Shown: positions 45,077 to 58,100 of the stretch, in pieces
How the letters are laid out: the number at the start of each line of letters is the position of its first letter
Numbering within the stretch: position 1 is the first letter of the stretch
Translations under genes and position numbers: made by a program
The notes under the pieces: model-generated
Told to the model about the DNA's origin: nothing
The model's database searches: none
Seen by the model: the letters and a program-made list of their open reading frames with translations, nothing else
NCBI GenBank assembly: GCA_016987375.1
Contig: PJRA01000005.1
Span: 3,472,600-3,536,599, forward strand
Reading direction: 5' to 3'
Source: Brachionus koreanus
Taxonomy: Eukaryota > Rotifera > Eurotatoria > Ploima > Brachionidae
Length of the DNA stretch: 64,000 nucleotides

Positions 45077-46719
45077 ATTTTTTCTTTCACATTTAAATTA
45101 GATTAATTAGAATAAAATTTAAATAATATAGTTTCTTTTTTTTTCTACTCATTTGACGCTTGGCTTAAATTAACAATCTGTTTTGTTTGAAGTAAAATTT
45201 AAAAAAAGAAGAAAAAATATTCGTTGATAATATTAAACAAATATAGATAAATATTGAAATATTAGATCATTTTAGGCGTAATATCTAATTAAGACAATTT
45301 AATGACAAAAAATTTGCTTGATTTTTAATCAAATATTTTTCTTTCATCACGACAATGAGCAAATATTCAAAACTAAATGAGATTCGTCTTATTATTAAAA
45401 CAAATTATGTGTCAAAAACTATTAAATTGAATAATTTTTGCAGATCACATTTCTGAGTCACTTTAAAGCTAGAAGGAAATTTTCATAATGGTTATTCATG
45501 AATTTTCAATAGCAAAGATTAGAAACAATTAATGAGCACTTATGCTTTCCTAAGTTTTAAATAGATGCAATTAAAACAAGGAAATACTTTTGTGAATAAT
45601 TTTTTTAAATAAAATAAAATTTGTGAAAATCACCAAATGTGTAGGAACATCAACGATTATCTTAAAATCTTATCAGCACTCAAGATAAAACTAAATTATT
45701 CTTAAATATAAAAAAAAAATACCAATAATCGTTTAAATAGTTATCGATTTTTTTTTGAAAATTTTTCATTAATTTTTTAAAATACCAAATATTAATTTTA
45801 AATAAATATATTTTTGTATACTAAGATTTAAAAAAAAAAAGCATGTTAAAAGTACTAAATAAAAAAATGTGAAATTATTTATTTTCTGTTTTAGTTAAAT
45901 ACGTAAGTTTATTTTTTTGTCACGAAATATCTTAAATAAATAATTGCTTTAAAATTTTTAGGAATTAGATACATTTTTATTTAATAAATTTGAAAAAAAT
46001 TAATCATTAGAACTTTTATTATTAGGATTATTTTAAATCTCATGGGTTAATAGAAAAATCGATTTCATCTAGAAATACTTATTAATTTATTTGAAAGAAT
46101 TTCACGGAATCAGCTAGAAATATATTAAAATTCTCAAAGGTTAAAACGAAATAAGTATTTTCAGACTGAAAGCTGACATTTTTTCATTTAAAATGATTAA
46201 GAAGTATTGCTGCTAATTGCACTTGGAAATCTTTAATTATTTAAATGTTTTATTTAAAGATCTGTTTTAATATTTTTTTTTTAATAAATTTTTATTAGAT
46301 CCCCAAGCTAAGAATGTTTAAATACTTGAAAAATATAGTTTAAAAAAATCCAATAGAACCAAAATATAATAAAGAAAAACAGGATTTATTTTAAAAAGAG
46401 AATACTATTTAAAAAATAAATGTATAAATTTAAATTCTCAGTCTCAAGGGTATTTTCAATTAATTTTTACTGAATGTAAATCGATGCCCAATTTTCAGTC
46501 TTCTAAGTTTACATGCTAAAAATTTTGATTTATTATTCATTCATCATTATTCTATTTCCTCAAATGACTAGTCGAATAAAAAGCAAGTTACATTTTCAAT
46601 TTTCTTTGGTTTCATTTCTAATTTATTTATTGCTGAGGTCCCAATAGAATGCATGCAGACAAAAATAAGAGTTTTTAATTTTTTATTTTTAAATTAATTT
46701 TTAGAAAACATATACGACA
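45077..46719. other. Intergenic, nothing recognised
   Basis: AT-rich filler without frames or repeats. Just before the next ATG, TTAATTTTTAG at 46694-46704 looks like a splice acceptor, so a 5'-UTR intron of the calcium-sensor gene may lie here. Confidence 0.4.
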
Positions 46720-47277
46720 ATGGGCTCAACTATTTCTAAAAGTAGCCTTACTGACAAAGATTTGGAAATATTGCACAATTTGAGTCACCGACCAAAAGAA
46801 GAAATCATTTTCTGGTATGACCATTTTATTAAGGAGTGTCCTAGTGGAAAATTGGACAAAGAAAAATTTGTTGAATACTACAAGCTTTTTCGAAAGAATG
46901 AAAACGTGGAAGACATAGCTAGGCATTGTTTCAATGCGTTTGATATTGATAAAAATGGATATGTTGACTTTGGCGAGTTTTTGATAACCTATGTGGCAAC
47001 CAACTCTAGTGATCCCAGGGAGAAACTCAATTATGCATTCAATGTTTACGACAAGGATAACAATAAATCAATTGATGAGAACGAGATTAGACTTGTTTTA
47101 AAGTCAATGCTTAAACTATTATCTGTAGATGTGGAAAACATAAACTTTGATGACTGTATGCAGAACATAATGTCTTCATTGGACAAAAATCAGGACACCA
47201 AGATAAGCAAAGCTGAATTTATTGAAGGAATTTTGTCTGATTCTTATTTGTTTGCTCTTCTATCACCATTTCCGTAG
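46720..47277 (+). CDS. Neuronal calcium sensor family EF-hand protein
   Basis: 185 residues, one coding exon. It starts MGSTISKS, a good N-myristoylation signal (Gly2). Four EF-hand units: EF1 is degenerate with the CPSG replacement typical of the NCS family (residues ~39-50); EF2 DIDKNGYVDFGE (75-86) is canonical; EF3 DKDNNKSIDENE (111-122) and EF4 DKNQDTKISKAE (155-166) keep most Ca ligands but lack the usual Gly at position 6. NCS proteins switch membrane binding with calcium and regulate receptors, kinases and channels. Length and layout fit NCS-1, hippocalcin and related proteins, but the sequence is diverged and I do not pick one. The C-terminus (LFALLSPFP) is unusual. Confidence 0.88.
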   Translation: MGSTISKSSLTDKDLEILHNLSHRPKEEIIFWYDHFIKECPSGKLDKEKFVEYYKLFRKNENVEDIARHCFNAFDIDKNGYVDFGEFLITYVATNSSDPREKLNYAFNVYDKDNNKSIDENEIRLVLKSMLKLLSVDVENINFDDCMQNIMSSLDKNQDTKISKAEFIEGILSDSYLFALLSPFP

Positions 47278-50200
47278 TTTTTTTTTTTTTTCAATACTTA
47301 TTATTTTTATGAATTTTAAATTTTTGATGTTTAATAAAATCTAAATAATAAAATAGTTAAGTCTAAAAAATGATCGATATTAATTAAAAAGTACTTTGAA
47401 TTTATTTTTATTAAAAGAAACATATTGATTTATTCGTGTAATTTATCAAACTGAGAAATGGCACTTGGTTTTAGAAAATCTAGAGGCTTATTAACAGTCG
47501 AACAATCAGACGCTTAATATCTTTCTAGAGAGCAATCTATTTAATAATTAATTATTTTTTGTTACAGGAAAAATAAAGGAAATTTTTTCTGTATTTTAAA
47601 AAAAAATTAGTATTTAAAAGAATCTATTCTAGGGAAAAATTTTAAAAAAATTGATTTTGCTGAATAAAACCTAAATTTTTAAATTAAACTAAAGCAAAAA
47701 ATTTATCAAAATCTTAATTTGGGAAAGCAGTTTTCTTAATAATTATCTTTAAAAAAAGGTTTATCTCGTCATTTTGGCAAAATTATTAGCGCATCTTAAG
47801 TGAATTATCAATTTTTGTAAAAGAAAAAAATCTAATTACTAGTTAAAAATTTTACTGGGATTGTACATGAAGCAACCCACACAAAAAACTTCTCTTACTG
47901 AATTTTATTCTCAAATCAATCTAAAATCTGTCTAATCCAAATATTCTCATGTTGTCAACAGACTTAATTTTGAATATATGATACTCGGCAATAAAGCAGA
48001 AAAATCGGAAAATTTCAAGTAGCATAATCAAATTATAAAAATAATTTTATTTTAGTATTTTTTAGATGTTGATATAACTAACAAGATTATTTGGCTGGTA
48101 TTTATTTAACACATTTAAATTGATTTTCAATACCAGAGAGAGTAAATCACTGCCGAAATTTCAATTTTTAACTTGTACTTCAAATAGTCAAATTGAGTGA
48201 AGTAATAATTCTGAAACATCCATGGCTAGCTTAGCATAGTAGAAATTCTTATTATTGTTTTTTTGAATAATGAAAAATTGAAAAAGCAATTTGTTTTTTA
48301 CTAATTTAATTCCCGATAGTTAAAACATGCTAAATATAATTTACATTTTAAAAGAAACAATATGTTTAAATTTAAAATATTAATAGTACTATAAAAATAC
48401 ATGGATTCGTTGATCAGAATTGTTATTGTTATATAATATTTTTATTCTATCCTTTGAGCAAAATAAAATAAATATTTAAAAAAAAAAATTAGAGTCAAAA
48501 ATAGAAAATTGAGCTTCAATTTAAACAATATTTGGCATTTGATTATTATTAGTATATCAAAATAGTATAATTAAAAGGAAGTGACTGTTGTAATGCATTA
48601 AAATTTATAAAAGCCAATTTTGTGAAAGCACTTCAGATCCAAATAAATATCACTTATTTTTCAACATCCAAATGGCGAAATTCTTACTTTTTTAAAGTTT
48701 TATTGTGAACTTTAAAGCATATCACAACCCAAGTCGTTTTAGAAATAAAAAATTAAATATTTCACACAGCTTAAACTTTTATTATTTTTTTAAACTAAAA
48801 TAAAGACTAGAATCTATTTTATTTCAATTAAAAAGAACTTCGAATATTGTTTAAAACTTGTATCATTGTAGACCACTTGAACCACAGAAGCAAATATTTC
48901 AAATTTAGATGGCACTTGGTTACGCCTCGTTATTATAAAAAAATAAATAAATTTTTCCTTTTTTAATCAAGCTTTTTTATGTACAAGAAATACAAAGCGC
49001 TCTCGATTAAAGAACTTTGTAAGTTTATATTTTTGACAAATAAATAAATTGTTTGGATTTTAATTATTCTAAAGAGAGATTTTTTTTCAGACTTAAATAT
49101 TTTTGATTAAATCCTTATTAGACTCTTGGGATTTAATTCATGAAAAATTTGATAATATAAATTTATTATTTAGTTTAAAACAGAAGGCGTTCTAGATAAA
49201 GCTCATTTCGGAACATAAATTTTATTTTCAAAAAAGAGTTTCAGTTTCCTTTACTTTTCAAAAGTATGATAAATTGAATTTTGTTATGTAAAAATTAGAC
49301 TTGGGACATTTAATATTTCCTTTTATTATACATTTAGAATGTCATCTAAATTTTCAATTAAATGCTGTTACGGAACCCTAAAAAATGCTTTATTGAATAT
49401 TTTATTTTGAAAAATTTTAGCTAAGCATTATGGAAAAATAATATTTTTGTCAAGTTTAGACTAATAGAATACTTTTTGGTTTTAAAAGCGTTATTCAAAT
49501 TTGAATTTACATTTAGAAAAAAAATTATAGACGAGGAAATTAATTGTGATTACATTTAGGTCTTAGGAATTTGAAAAATATTATCTTCAGCTCTCCTTTA
49601 TATTTAAGCTGTTAATGCAATAATTATAATAAACTTATTAAATTAGGCTTAAATATTTTACTTCTTATATTTTCTGTTTGGTTCTTTTTTTTTTTTATGT
49701 TATCGATTTTTCAATCAGTTTATTTTAAAAGCTTCCAAATTTTACTCGACTGCCTACTAGAAAACAAAAGCGAAAAACAGAAAACTCATTTCTTCATAAT
49801 TTAGAATCATAATTTTTGCTTTTATTTTTTTTTTATTTGATGATTGAGGCCGATCTGGCTGGGCTCGCCGTGAACCGGTCCTACTAGCAACACAGCTGGA
49901 CTAGATCAACTGGACTCAATTTTATGCTTAAATTTTTTAAATTATTTTTTCCTTTAGATTGTTAAATTAAAAAAAATCTGTGCGTTTTTTGATATTGTTG
50001 GTCATTGGTAAACATATGCCTCTTGATGCCTATCATAAAAAGCAAGCTAAAGTTAGCCAGGTAAGTTGGATTTAGGTCTTGACTGCATCGAGATGTGCCA
50101 ACAAACTGTTTATGTCTGAGACTAAGACTAAGCGAATAAATTATTTAAGGCTTATAATAATATTCCTGAGAAAATTTCTTGACTAGAAAAAATCAATAAT

Positions 50201-50370
50201 CCTCGTATTATGTTAACTAGCGCATTTTGTTCGTCAGATAAATAAATTTTTGCCTTTTATCGCGATACAAAATCGGCTAGATAGAATATCGATGCAATGT
50301 TTACTTGAACATGAGCGAATCTCGTTGCACCCAAGCACTTTTAATTAATTATTTATATTTTTTATTGATT
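47278..50370. other. Gene-poor AT-rich stretch
   Basis: No supported gene. 49845-49915 is a G+C-richer patch (GGCCGATCTGGCTGGGCTCG). 50025-50058 reads MPLDAYHKKQAKVSQ and is followed by CAGGTAAGT, a perfect donor; it might be a small exon, but nothing downstream joins it in phase. Confidence 0.35.
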
Positions 50371-50390
50371 TGGTTTTTAAAATTAATTTA

Positions 50391-50551
50391 AAAAGCAAAA
50401 AAGCAGAGTTAGTCGAGCTTAATATCGAAAAATCAAGACTAAACGATTGCATCAAGATAGCTGAGTCAATAGTTGATTTTGCTTTGAATAGGCAAAACCA
50501 AGCCATAGGCACTGGCTCAAATTATTACAAGCAAGCTTCGAATCAGATAAA
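50391..50551 (+). CDS. Possible isolated exon, unrecognised
   Basis: A frame reading KKAELVELNIEKSRLNDCIK then IAESIVDFALNRQNQAIGTG and ending ASNQIN is bounded by TTTAAAAAG on the left and ATAAAT|GTGAGT, a good donor, on the right. Its composition (balanced acidic/basic, amphipathic helix) stands out from surrounding noise. It is 2.2 kb upstream of the RGS gene and could be an upstream exon of that gene or part of another. No ATG-started transcript could be built. Confidence 0.3.
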
Positions 50552-50599
50552 TGTGAGTTGTTTTAATTTTAATAATTTTTTTTTTTTTGCCTAAAAAAA

Positions 50600-52735
50600 T
50601 AAGCTTTGCCTTTGATAAATTTTTTTTATTTAAAAAAAAATCAACAATTTTTTTCAAATGTCCTGATCATACCATAATTGTTTTATAATTGAAAATTAAA
50701 GATTAATCAGAATTTGCTGATGCTCATTGTGCATTATTTTGTTTAATTAAGATTTTATTTATAAAAAGTAATTGTTCCTTCCTGACTTAATTAAAAATCC
50801 AAACTTTTCTAGACTTGTTGTAAACAAATTTTGTTTTTTGGCCGCAAATTTAAAATCTATTTGGCAATAATTTCTAACATTTTAATTTAGAATATTCGCT
50901 TAATTAAACAGAAATATATTTGTGAATTTTAGACCAAACCAAGCTCGTTACACAAGATAAAATGAAAAAAATTAATCGAAAATTTCTAATGTTAATTAAA
51001 GTCTGCCAAGCATTTAAAAATCAATTTATTTTTGATCTTTCAACAACTTAAATTAATTACTTTATTACTAAATAATTAAATAAGAAGATTTTATTTTATT
51101 TTATTTTTGAATACATAAGATGGTCAAACAACAGAAAAAAAATTTTTTTTTCATTTTATTATTTGAATCATTTAGAGTTTTTTTTTTTCTTTTTTCCATT
51201 CTTCAAATGTTTACTTTAGCTAATTTTGCGAAAATATCAACTTATTCGTTCAATATTTGCATTGATAATTAGAAAAGAAGCATTTAAGAATGGCAAAATA
51301 TCATCTAAATGCTTGATACATATCAGTCAGAACAGCTAAAACAAGTGCATAAACAAAAAAGAGGAGCTTGAAATCGATTTTTCTAAATATATATTTGTAA
51401 GCTCGTTTTCAAGAAGGTGCTGTTCTCCTTGTAGACTAGCTTGATTAAAAATTATGTCTTGAAAAAAACTGATTCAATTTTGTTTGATAAGTTTAAGTAA
51501 ATTTTTTTTGTTGGATTGATTTTATTTTCTCGGCATCCATTAACTTTAAATTGAAAATTAGGCAAGAAATTAAATCATACTTCAATTCAAACATAGCATA
51601 GTTTTAAGACGGAAAGCCAGCATGATGCAAATTGTAATTTTTAATTTTTGGCTTTCAATAATATAACTTTTCCATTAGTTATTCTTGTTTGTTTTTTAGG
51701 TCTCAAAACTGACTTCATAGATTACTTCTTATCTGTATGCTAGATGATCTGCAAGGTCATTTTTTTCTTGCAGATTTTTTAAACTTTAAAAAAAGTGATT
51801 ATTCAATAAAAATTACAAAAAAAAATGTTTTTATAAATTAAAAACATGGATAGTTTTCTAACAAAATGATGGAATCTCGAGCGATGCTGTGTGTCACTTG
51901 ATAAGGTTTCAATTGAAAATGCTCTAATTGAATTGCTAAGATGAGACGAGGTGGTTGGTTCGCACACAAGCATCCGATATATTATGCTAAACAGTGTTAG
52001 TTTAAAAACTAGAAATTTTATTTTATGCCGATCTTGATTATCTTTGAAATTTTGCTTAATTAGGATTTTAGATATCTTTTTTTATGTTTATTAATACATC
52101 AAATAGCTTTGAGTATTAAAACTCGTTCTGCTATTAAGATCTAAAGTTAAACTTAATTTAGTCAAATTAGATAAGTTGTAGACTCATATTCAAGTCTAAC
52201 TGTTGTTTGGTTGAGGACCGTTTTAAATTAAAAAAAAAGGTTTATTTATTAAATTCCAAAACCAACAAGAAAAATTTATTTTATTGAATTTTTTTTCAAA
52301 AAAATAAAATATATTTTAAATTTTTTTTAAATTAATATTAAAAAAAACTTTTTTCATTAAATAATAAAATTAATTCTAAAACATTTTCAGTCATAATGTT
52401 TGTTTAAAAGACCGATTTGATTCGAATGAGAAAAAATTGCTGCATTTAAAATAAATATTTTCTAATTTAGTTTTATTTTTCTAATTTAGGAAAAAATAAT
52501 TTAAAAAAATGGGCTCTAAAGAATTATAATATCTTGGCCAAAATTGCTTTAAGCACATTAAATTTTGAAGAATGCTTAGATATGGAGAAAAAGGGTCATA
52601 CTAAAAAGAAATAACATCAATTACATAACTAATTAGAGCATCTAAATAGCGATTTAAGTAGAACAAAAGGATTAGATAAAGCTTTTTTTTTAGAAGCAGA
52701 TAATTTGTTATATTTTAAAATTTTTGCTCTAATAG
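50600..52735. other. Intergenic upstream of RGS gene
   Basis: AT-rich filler; no frames, repeats or splice-consistent exons seen. 51870-51970 is slightly less AT-rich (TGGAATCTCGAGCGATGCTG) without further signs. Confidence 0.35.
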
Positions 52736-53562
52736 ATGAGCACGTATTCTAACCGAGAAAATTCGTCTAATGCTGAACCAAGTACAGCTACTAATAGAAA
52801 TCAATCCAGACAGCAGCAGCTAGACACGCCGCCGAACTCACCGGACAGCTCCGATCACGGCTCCAAGGCTTGTTGTTTTTGCTGGTGTTGTTGTTGCAGC
52901 TGTTCATGGTAAAACCAAATCTTGCCCACTCACAGATCCTTGTTATTCTAATTGAATTTTTTTAGTCTAACCGTTCGAAATGAAGAAACCCGAAGCTCAA
53001 ATAGTATAGACATTAAAAATGCTCCCAACATCGAACCGTAAGTAGAAAATCGTTTTATTTTTTTTTCAAATAAAAAGCCAACATTGAAATTTTAAAAATT
53101 TTACTCAAATAAAAATAAAAAATTTTTTAATATTTTTTTTTTTTTCAAAATAGCCCTTCTTTAGAAGAGATTAAATCATGGTCAGATTCATTCGATAAGC
53201 TGATGCAAAGTCCTGCTGGTCGTTATTACTTCCGTGAGTTCCTACGTTCCGAATATAGTGAAGAGAACATGTTGTTTTGGATGGCCTGCGAAGAGCTAAA
53301 AACTGAGCAGCAAAATCCTCAAATAGTAGAAGAAAAAGCCCGTCTCATTTACGAAGACTACATCAGCATTCTGTCGCCCAAAGAGGTTAGTTTGGACAGC
53401 AGGGTGCGTGAAATAATCAATCGAAACATGGTCGACCCGTCGCCGTACACATTTGACGAAGCTCAACTCCAAATTTATACTCTGATGCATCGCGACTCCT
53501 ATCCAAGATTCCTAAACTCGCCGATTTATAAAAAGCTTTGCGTTGGCGAAATCCGTCTTTGA
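52736..53562 (+). CDS. RGS17/20: Regulator of G-protein signalling, RZ subfamily (RGS17/19/20 type)
   Basis: Three exons (52736-52908, 52966-53037, 53154-53562), introns 57 and 116 bases, 217 residues. The N-terminal region is Ser/Asn/Gln-rich and leads into the palmitoylated cysteine string ACCFCWCCCCSCSC, completed across the first intron, the mark of the RZ subfamily. CLTVRNEE follows as in vertebrate RGS17/20. The RGS box spans about residues 90-210, with SWSDSFDKLMQSPAGRYYFREF, SEYSEENMLFWMACEEL, IYEDYISILSPKEVSLDSRV and LMHRDSYPRFLNS. Such proteins speed GTP hydrolysis on Galpha-z/i subunits at membranes. The box is far more conserved than typical genes in this window and richer in G+C. 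Confidence 0.96.
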
Positions 53563-54279
53563 CCAGAACTAAGCTATTCAATTCTAAAACGTATGGCATC
53601 TAAAATCAGGATACATTCTAGCCGGAAAAAAACAGTATCTTATGCACAAACCGGTAAATTGTTCTGCGGTCTTAAACATATTATTTCCGAGATCAGAGAC
53701 AATCTGGTTGGCAATAAGTTCATTAAATGTAAAAATGTACATGCGACCTGAACAAGTTTGATTAACATAAAATCGATAATGCGTCTTTTTCGACTTGTAG
53801 TTTTATTTTTCATTTAAAATTTTTATAACCGTCTTTAAAAAAAAAATTTTTTTTTTTATTTTTGTTAAAAAAAAATCACCATACTTATTATATTCGTTTA
53901 TTTTAATTAATAAATTGTGTATCAATTTTTATTTATAATTGTTTGTTTGACTCAATTTAAAAAAAAAGAAAATTAATTTTTTTTTGTCTGAGATTAATTT
54001 AAAGTAACAATTAAGATACAAAAAAAATTTATTTTATTTTAACCATATCGAAATAATTTTAATAATTTAAATTATTAAAATTGCTTGAAAGAATTAAAGT
54101 TTATGTTTGATCATAATCAAAATCTCATTGTGTGATAAAGTTGTTAGTTTAAGCTTTTATTAAATTTATTTTTAAAAATAGTTTGGACTTGCACTACGCA
54201 TTATCCTAATTTTTTATGCTAATGGAAAAAATTATTAAATGAATTTTGTATAATTTTTGAAGAAGCTTTGTAGGTTAAA

Positions 54280-54560
54280 TTCAAAAGAAGAAGAATCATT
54301 TGCTGCGATTGCTAGTAGCTGAGCTTTACCCCCCAAAGGGTCGCAGTATATGATAAAAATAATTATAATATCCTAAAAATTATCACAGAAAGCAGATCAA
54401 AAAAGCTTGTGCACAAATTCCTAAACAAAAGGACAAATCATCAACAACTAATCCAAGATCTCGCGTCATATCACGTTCAACTCATAGTAAACAACACCAA
54501 TGTACCTTAGTATCGTTCTGTGCCACCTCAAATTATTTAAAATGATAATAATAAAAATGT
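54280..54560 (-). repeat. Retroelement 3'-end-like segment
   Basis: The reverse complement of 54330-54355 (GCGACCCTTTGGGGGGTAAAG) matches the motif after the LINE at 4530-4556. 54400-54560 is less AT-rich, has a stop-broken coding-like reading ending YRSVPPQII and then a GATAATAATAA run. It is probably a junction of two decayed elements. Confidence 0.4.
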
Positions 54561-55146
54561 CTGATTAATTTCTAATTAATGAGTTCATTTTAAAAATACA
54601 TCAAATCGAAAAACTTAAGCTTCTTCTATTACCTGGATTAAATTGTATTGAAAGCTTGTTCAACACTTACTTTTTTGAACTAATTTTACTTTTAAATCAC
54701 AAAGTCATTGTTATGTCTGTTAAAAATATTTAAATCAAGATTTATGGAAATTTTATTAAGAAAATAAATCGTCTATTTTTTTGTTAGAATTCTATTTTCA
54801 ACTAATATTAATTGCTTCAAATTTGATTAAAATTTTAATAAAAAACTTATTAAGAACATAAGAAAAAAGAGCCTTGAAGAAAAGCATTTTTTGTTTTAGA
54901 TTTTAAATCTTTATTTACAGAGTTGTATGTAAATATTAGATTAAATTGAAAATATTTTATATGAAATTTCTTTTTGAATAAAAATTTATGCTGACTTGGT
55001 TGAATTTTTTATGTTAGAATTGCTTAAATAAAAGAATAAAATTCTAAAGCTAAAATTTAGAATATTTTAACAAAAAGATTGTTTTTTTTTATTGAATTGT
55101 TAATTATATTAAACATCAAAAATTTAATAAAATTAATAAAAATTAT

Positions 55147-58100
55147 CTAATCTTTCTTAGATTTATCATTTTCTTCAAAAGATTCACCATATTCATTTAT
55201 TCGAGATTTATCAATTGGATACAACCTAGAAAAAAGTTAAATAATTAATCACCAAGAAAACTATAAAATAAAACCATCTTTGATATAGATAGATTAAAAA
55301 AACCACATCATCTCTTAGACAGGCAAGTCTATGTGTAGTTGGCATTACTATAATAAAAGCGAATACATCGTCTATGAATGTATTAAATGCTTTGTACATA
55401 AATGCCTTCCACGGCAAGTGTGCTACTGATTTGAGCTTTTCAAAATTAATATAATGTATTTTTTTTTAATCACATTTTTTACTTTATAATTCAAAAAGAG
55501 CTGCGGTGTCATAAACAAAAATCCAAACGCGTATACCCCATTAACGAGACTATTAATAACCCATGAATACCAGCTTAAGACCAAAATTAAGCCATTAGAT
55601 ATTTTTTAATTAAAATTACTTTTTATGTGTATTGTAAACTAGAGAGTAAACAGCTCCAGCTAGACACAATGGATACAGTAGATAAGATAACTTTTTCATC
55701 GCCTTTTACATAAAATAATAAAATTTTTTCCAAAATTTAATTTAAAAATAAATACAATTGAATCATAGTCATTTGATTCTTTTTCCTCTTTGGATGCTTC
55801 TCCAAACTAAAAATTTTTAGATATTTTTCAAAAAATTAATCAAGTTAGTTGAAATTACTTTCAGTGATGGAATAAACACCGACCCAAATGAAATGCTTAC
55901 TTTGAAAGCTTTTGTCAATTTCCAAATCTTAAAACTTTATTTTAAAACTGACAATTAAATTCAGTATGTTGAATTACCTCAATGAAAACTGATATTCCCG
56001 ATGGCACAAGAATCAATACACTTGTTTCTTCCTCTAATAAATATAAAAAAATTATTGCCTGGCTAATAGCTCTCCATGCAACTTAAAAAAAAAATGTGTT
56101 TATAGAAATTTTTTTTATTTTGAAATAAATAGATTTACGCGTTTTTAGTGACAAACCAACTGTGGTTTTACGCTTGCGCCAAAAGCTTATGTCATTTTTA
56201 AAAGCTAAAAATTCGAACAATAGCTTAAAAAAATCATTTACTCAAAATATATTTAGAATTAATTATTCAAATGAAAATTTTTATTTAATTCAACTAAAAT
56301 TTTAAAGTCTAATTTTTTGTCAAACTAAAGTTCTTAATTTGATATATATTTCTTGACAATATTTCAGATATTTTTAGAAACAGTAATTAGTTCAATGTAA
56401 TTTTTTTTTCGATAATTAACTACTCTATGAACATATTCTATGAAATGAATTCTATGAAACAATCTATGAAATAAAAATTCTATTAAATTTATTCTATGAA
56501 TAATTATCTATGAAATGAATTCTATGAAAAATTAATCTATGAAACACATTACTCCCAAAATTCAAAAATTAGAAATTCAGATAGCATTTAAGTTTTGAAT
56601 TTCTGGAACTTTATATGTTTATTGGAAAGGTTATTTGAGGAAATCAATATCAATAAATGATTCGATGACCTGGTTGTTCGAATCATCAATGAATAGTCGT
56701 TTTAAGTTTAATTTTTAAAGATACTTAGAGAGATAAAAATATTATATTCAACAAAAAATCTAATAAATTTTTTGTAATATCTTCATATCGCATTTTCTGT
56801 CATTAAAATTTATAATGATATATAGCTCATTTGTAATATCTCTTTTTCAAAAGCAAATTCCTATTTCCTCAACACTAGAAGCACCAAACGAGTCAAAATG
56901 ACTCATCTGAAAAATTTTTAAGTCCTCATATCTTTTGAATGGATTTTTCAAATAAATATATCTTTTTTGAATTATGTAGATTTTAAAATTTTCTCTTAAA
57001 AAATGATATTACTTTATAGAATTATTTTAGTTTTTTTATTAAATATTTATGAATTAAAAAAACCTAAAAAAATGCTTCTAGTGTTAATTTTTATAGTTTA
57101 TTGATAAATTATTTTTATTTAATGAAACATATTTTCTGAAAATAATTCCCGGTCAGTATAGAAAATATTTTGGGGGCATCTATTTTCAAGAGAGTACTAT
57201 AAATAATTTTTTTTTCAAAAATTTTTTCAATGAAAATTAAAAAATTGAGTCAAAAATCTCTCACGTATTTTTAATATGAGGGTTAGTCAAAAAATATTTC
57301 AATTTTTTTTTAACAAAAAAAAATCAATAGTTAACTAATCTAGTTATTAGTTATTAGCCATCTATCAGCGAGTATTTCGATTCATCTCGTGTACTATTCA
57401 TAACTTTTGGAGCCATGAAACTGATGATATCCTTGTTCAACTTGGTCTTGGATAATAAAATTCCGTTCACTAAGAAAATGAGCCATTGAGTAAAAGAAAA
57501 TTACTGCCAAAAGAAGTATAAGTTAATCAAATAATGTGGTGACAGTGCCCAAATTTTAAAATTTTCAATTAAAGTTTTAATTTTATAAATTTTTTTTAGA
57601 ATTAGATAAATAAAAAGTGAGACATATCATTTTGAAAAGCATTAAATTCTATTTTAATATAACTATAATATGACTTTAAGTTTTATAATAACAAAGATGC
57701 TAAATTCAAAAATATCCGACCTTTTAAAAACGCAAAATTTTATGACTCAAAATGATATTTAATTATACTTTTTAAAAAAATTATTCTATTTGTTTATTTT
57801 ATGAATAGAAATAAATAAACAATTATGGATTAAGCTTGATTTAATCTCTCAATGGCAGCAAAATAACTGTTTATTTCAATTTTGGAATGAATAATGTTCT
57901 TTTGAAATTTACTTGATTCGAGCAGATTCAAATGATTTATATTTTTTTTATTAAAAATAAAAAAAGCTGGGATAAAATTTTACTTACATGAAAGGCCGAT
58001 ACAATAAAAGTCAGTAAAATTAGATTAATATTTGTATCTGTAAATAGAGAAGTGAGTTCTTTTAATTGAGCATCATTAAATCCATATTCTTTCATAGCTT

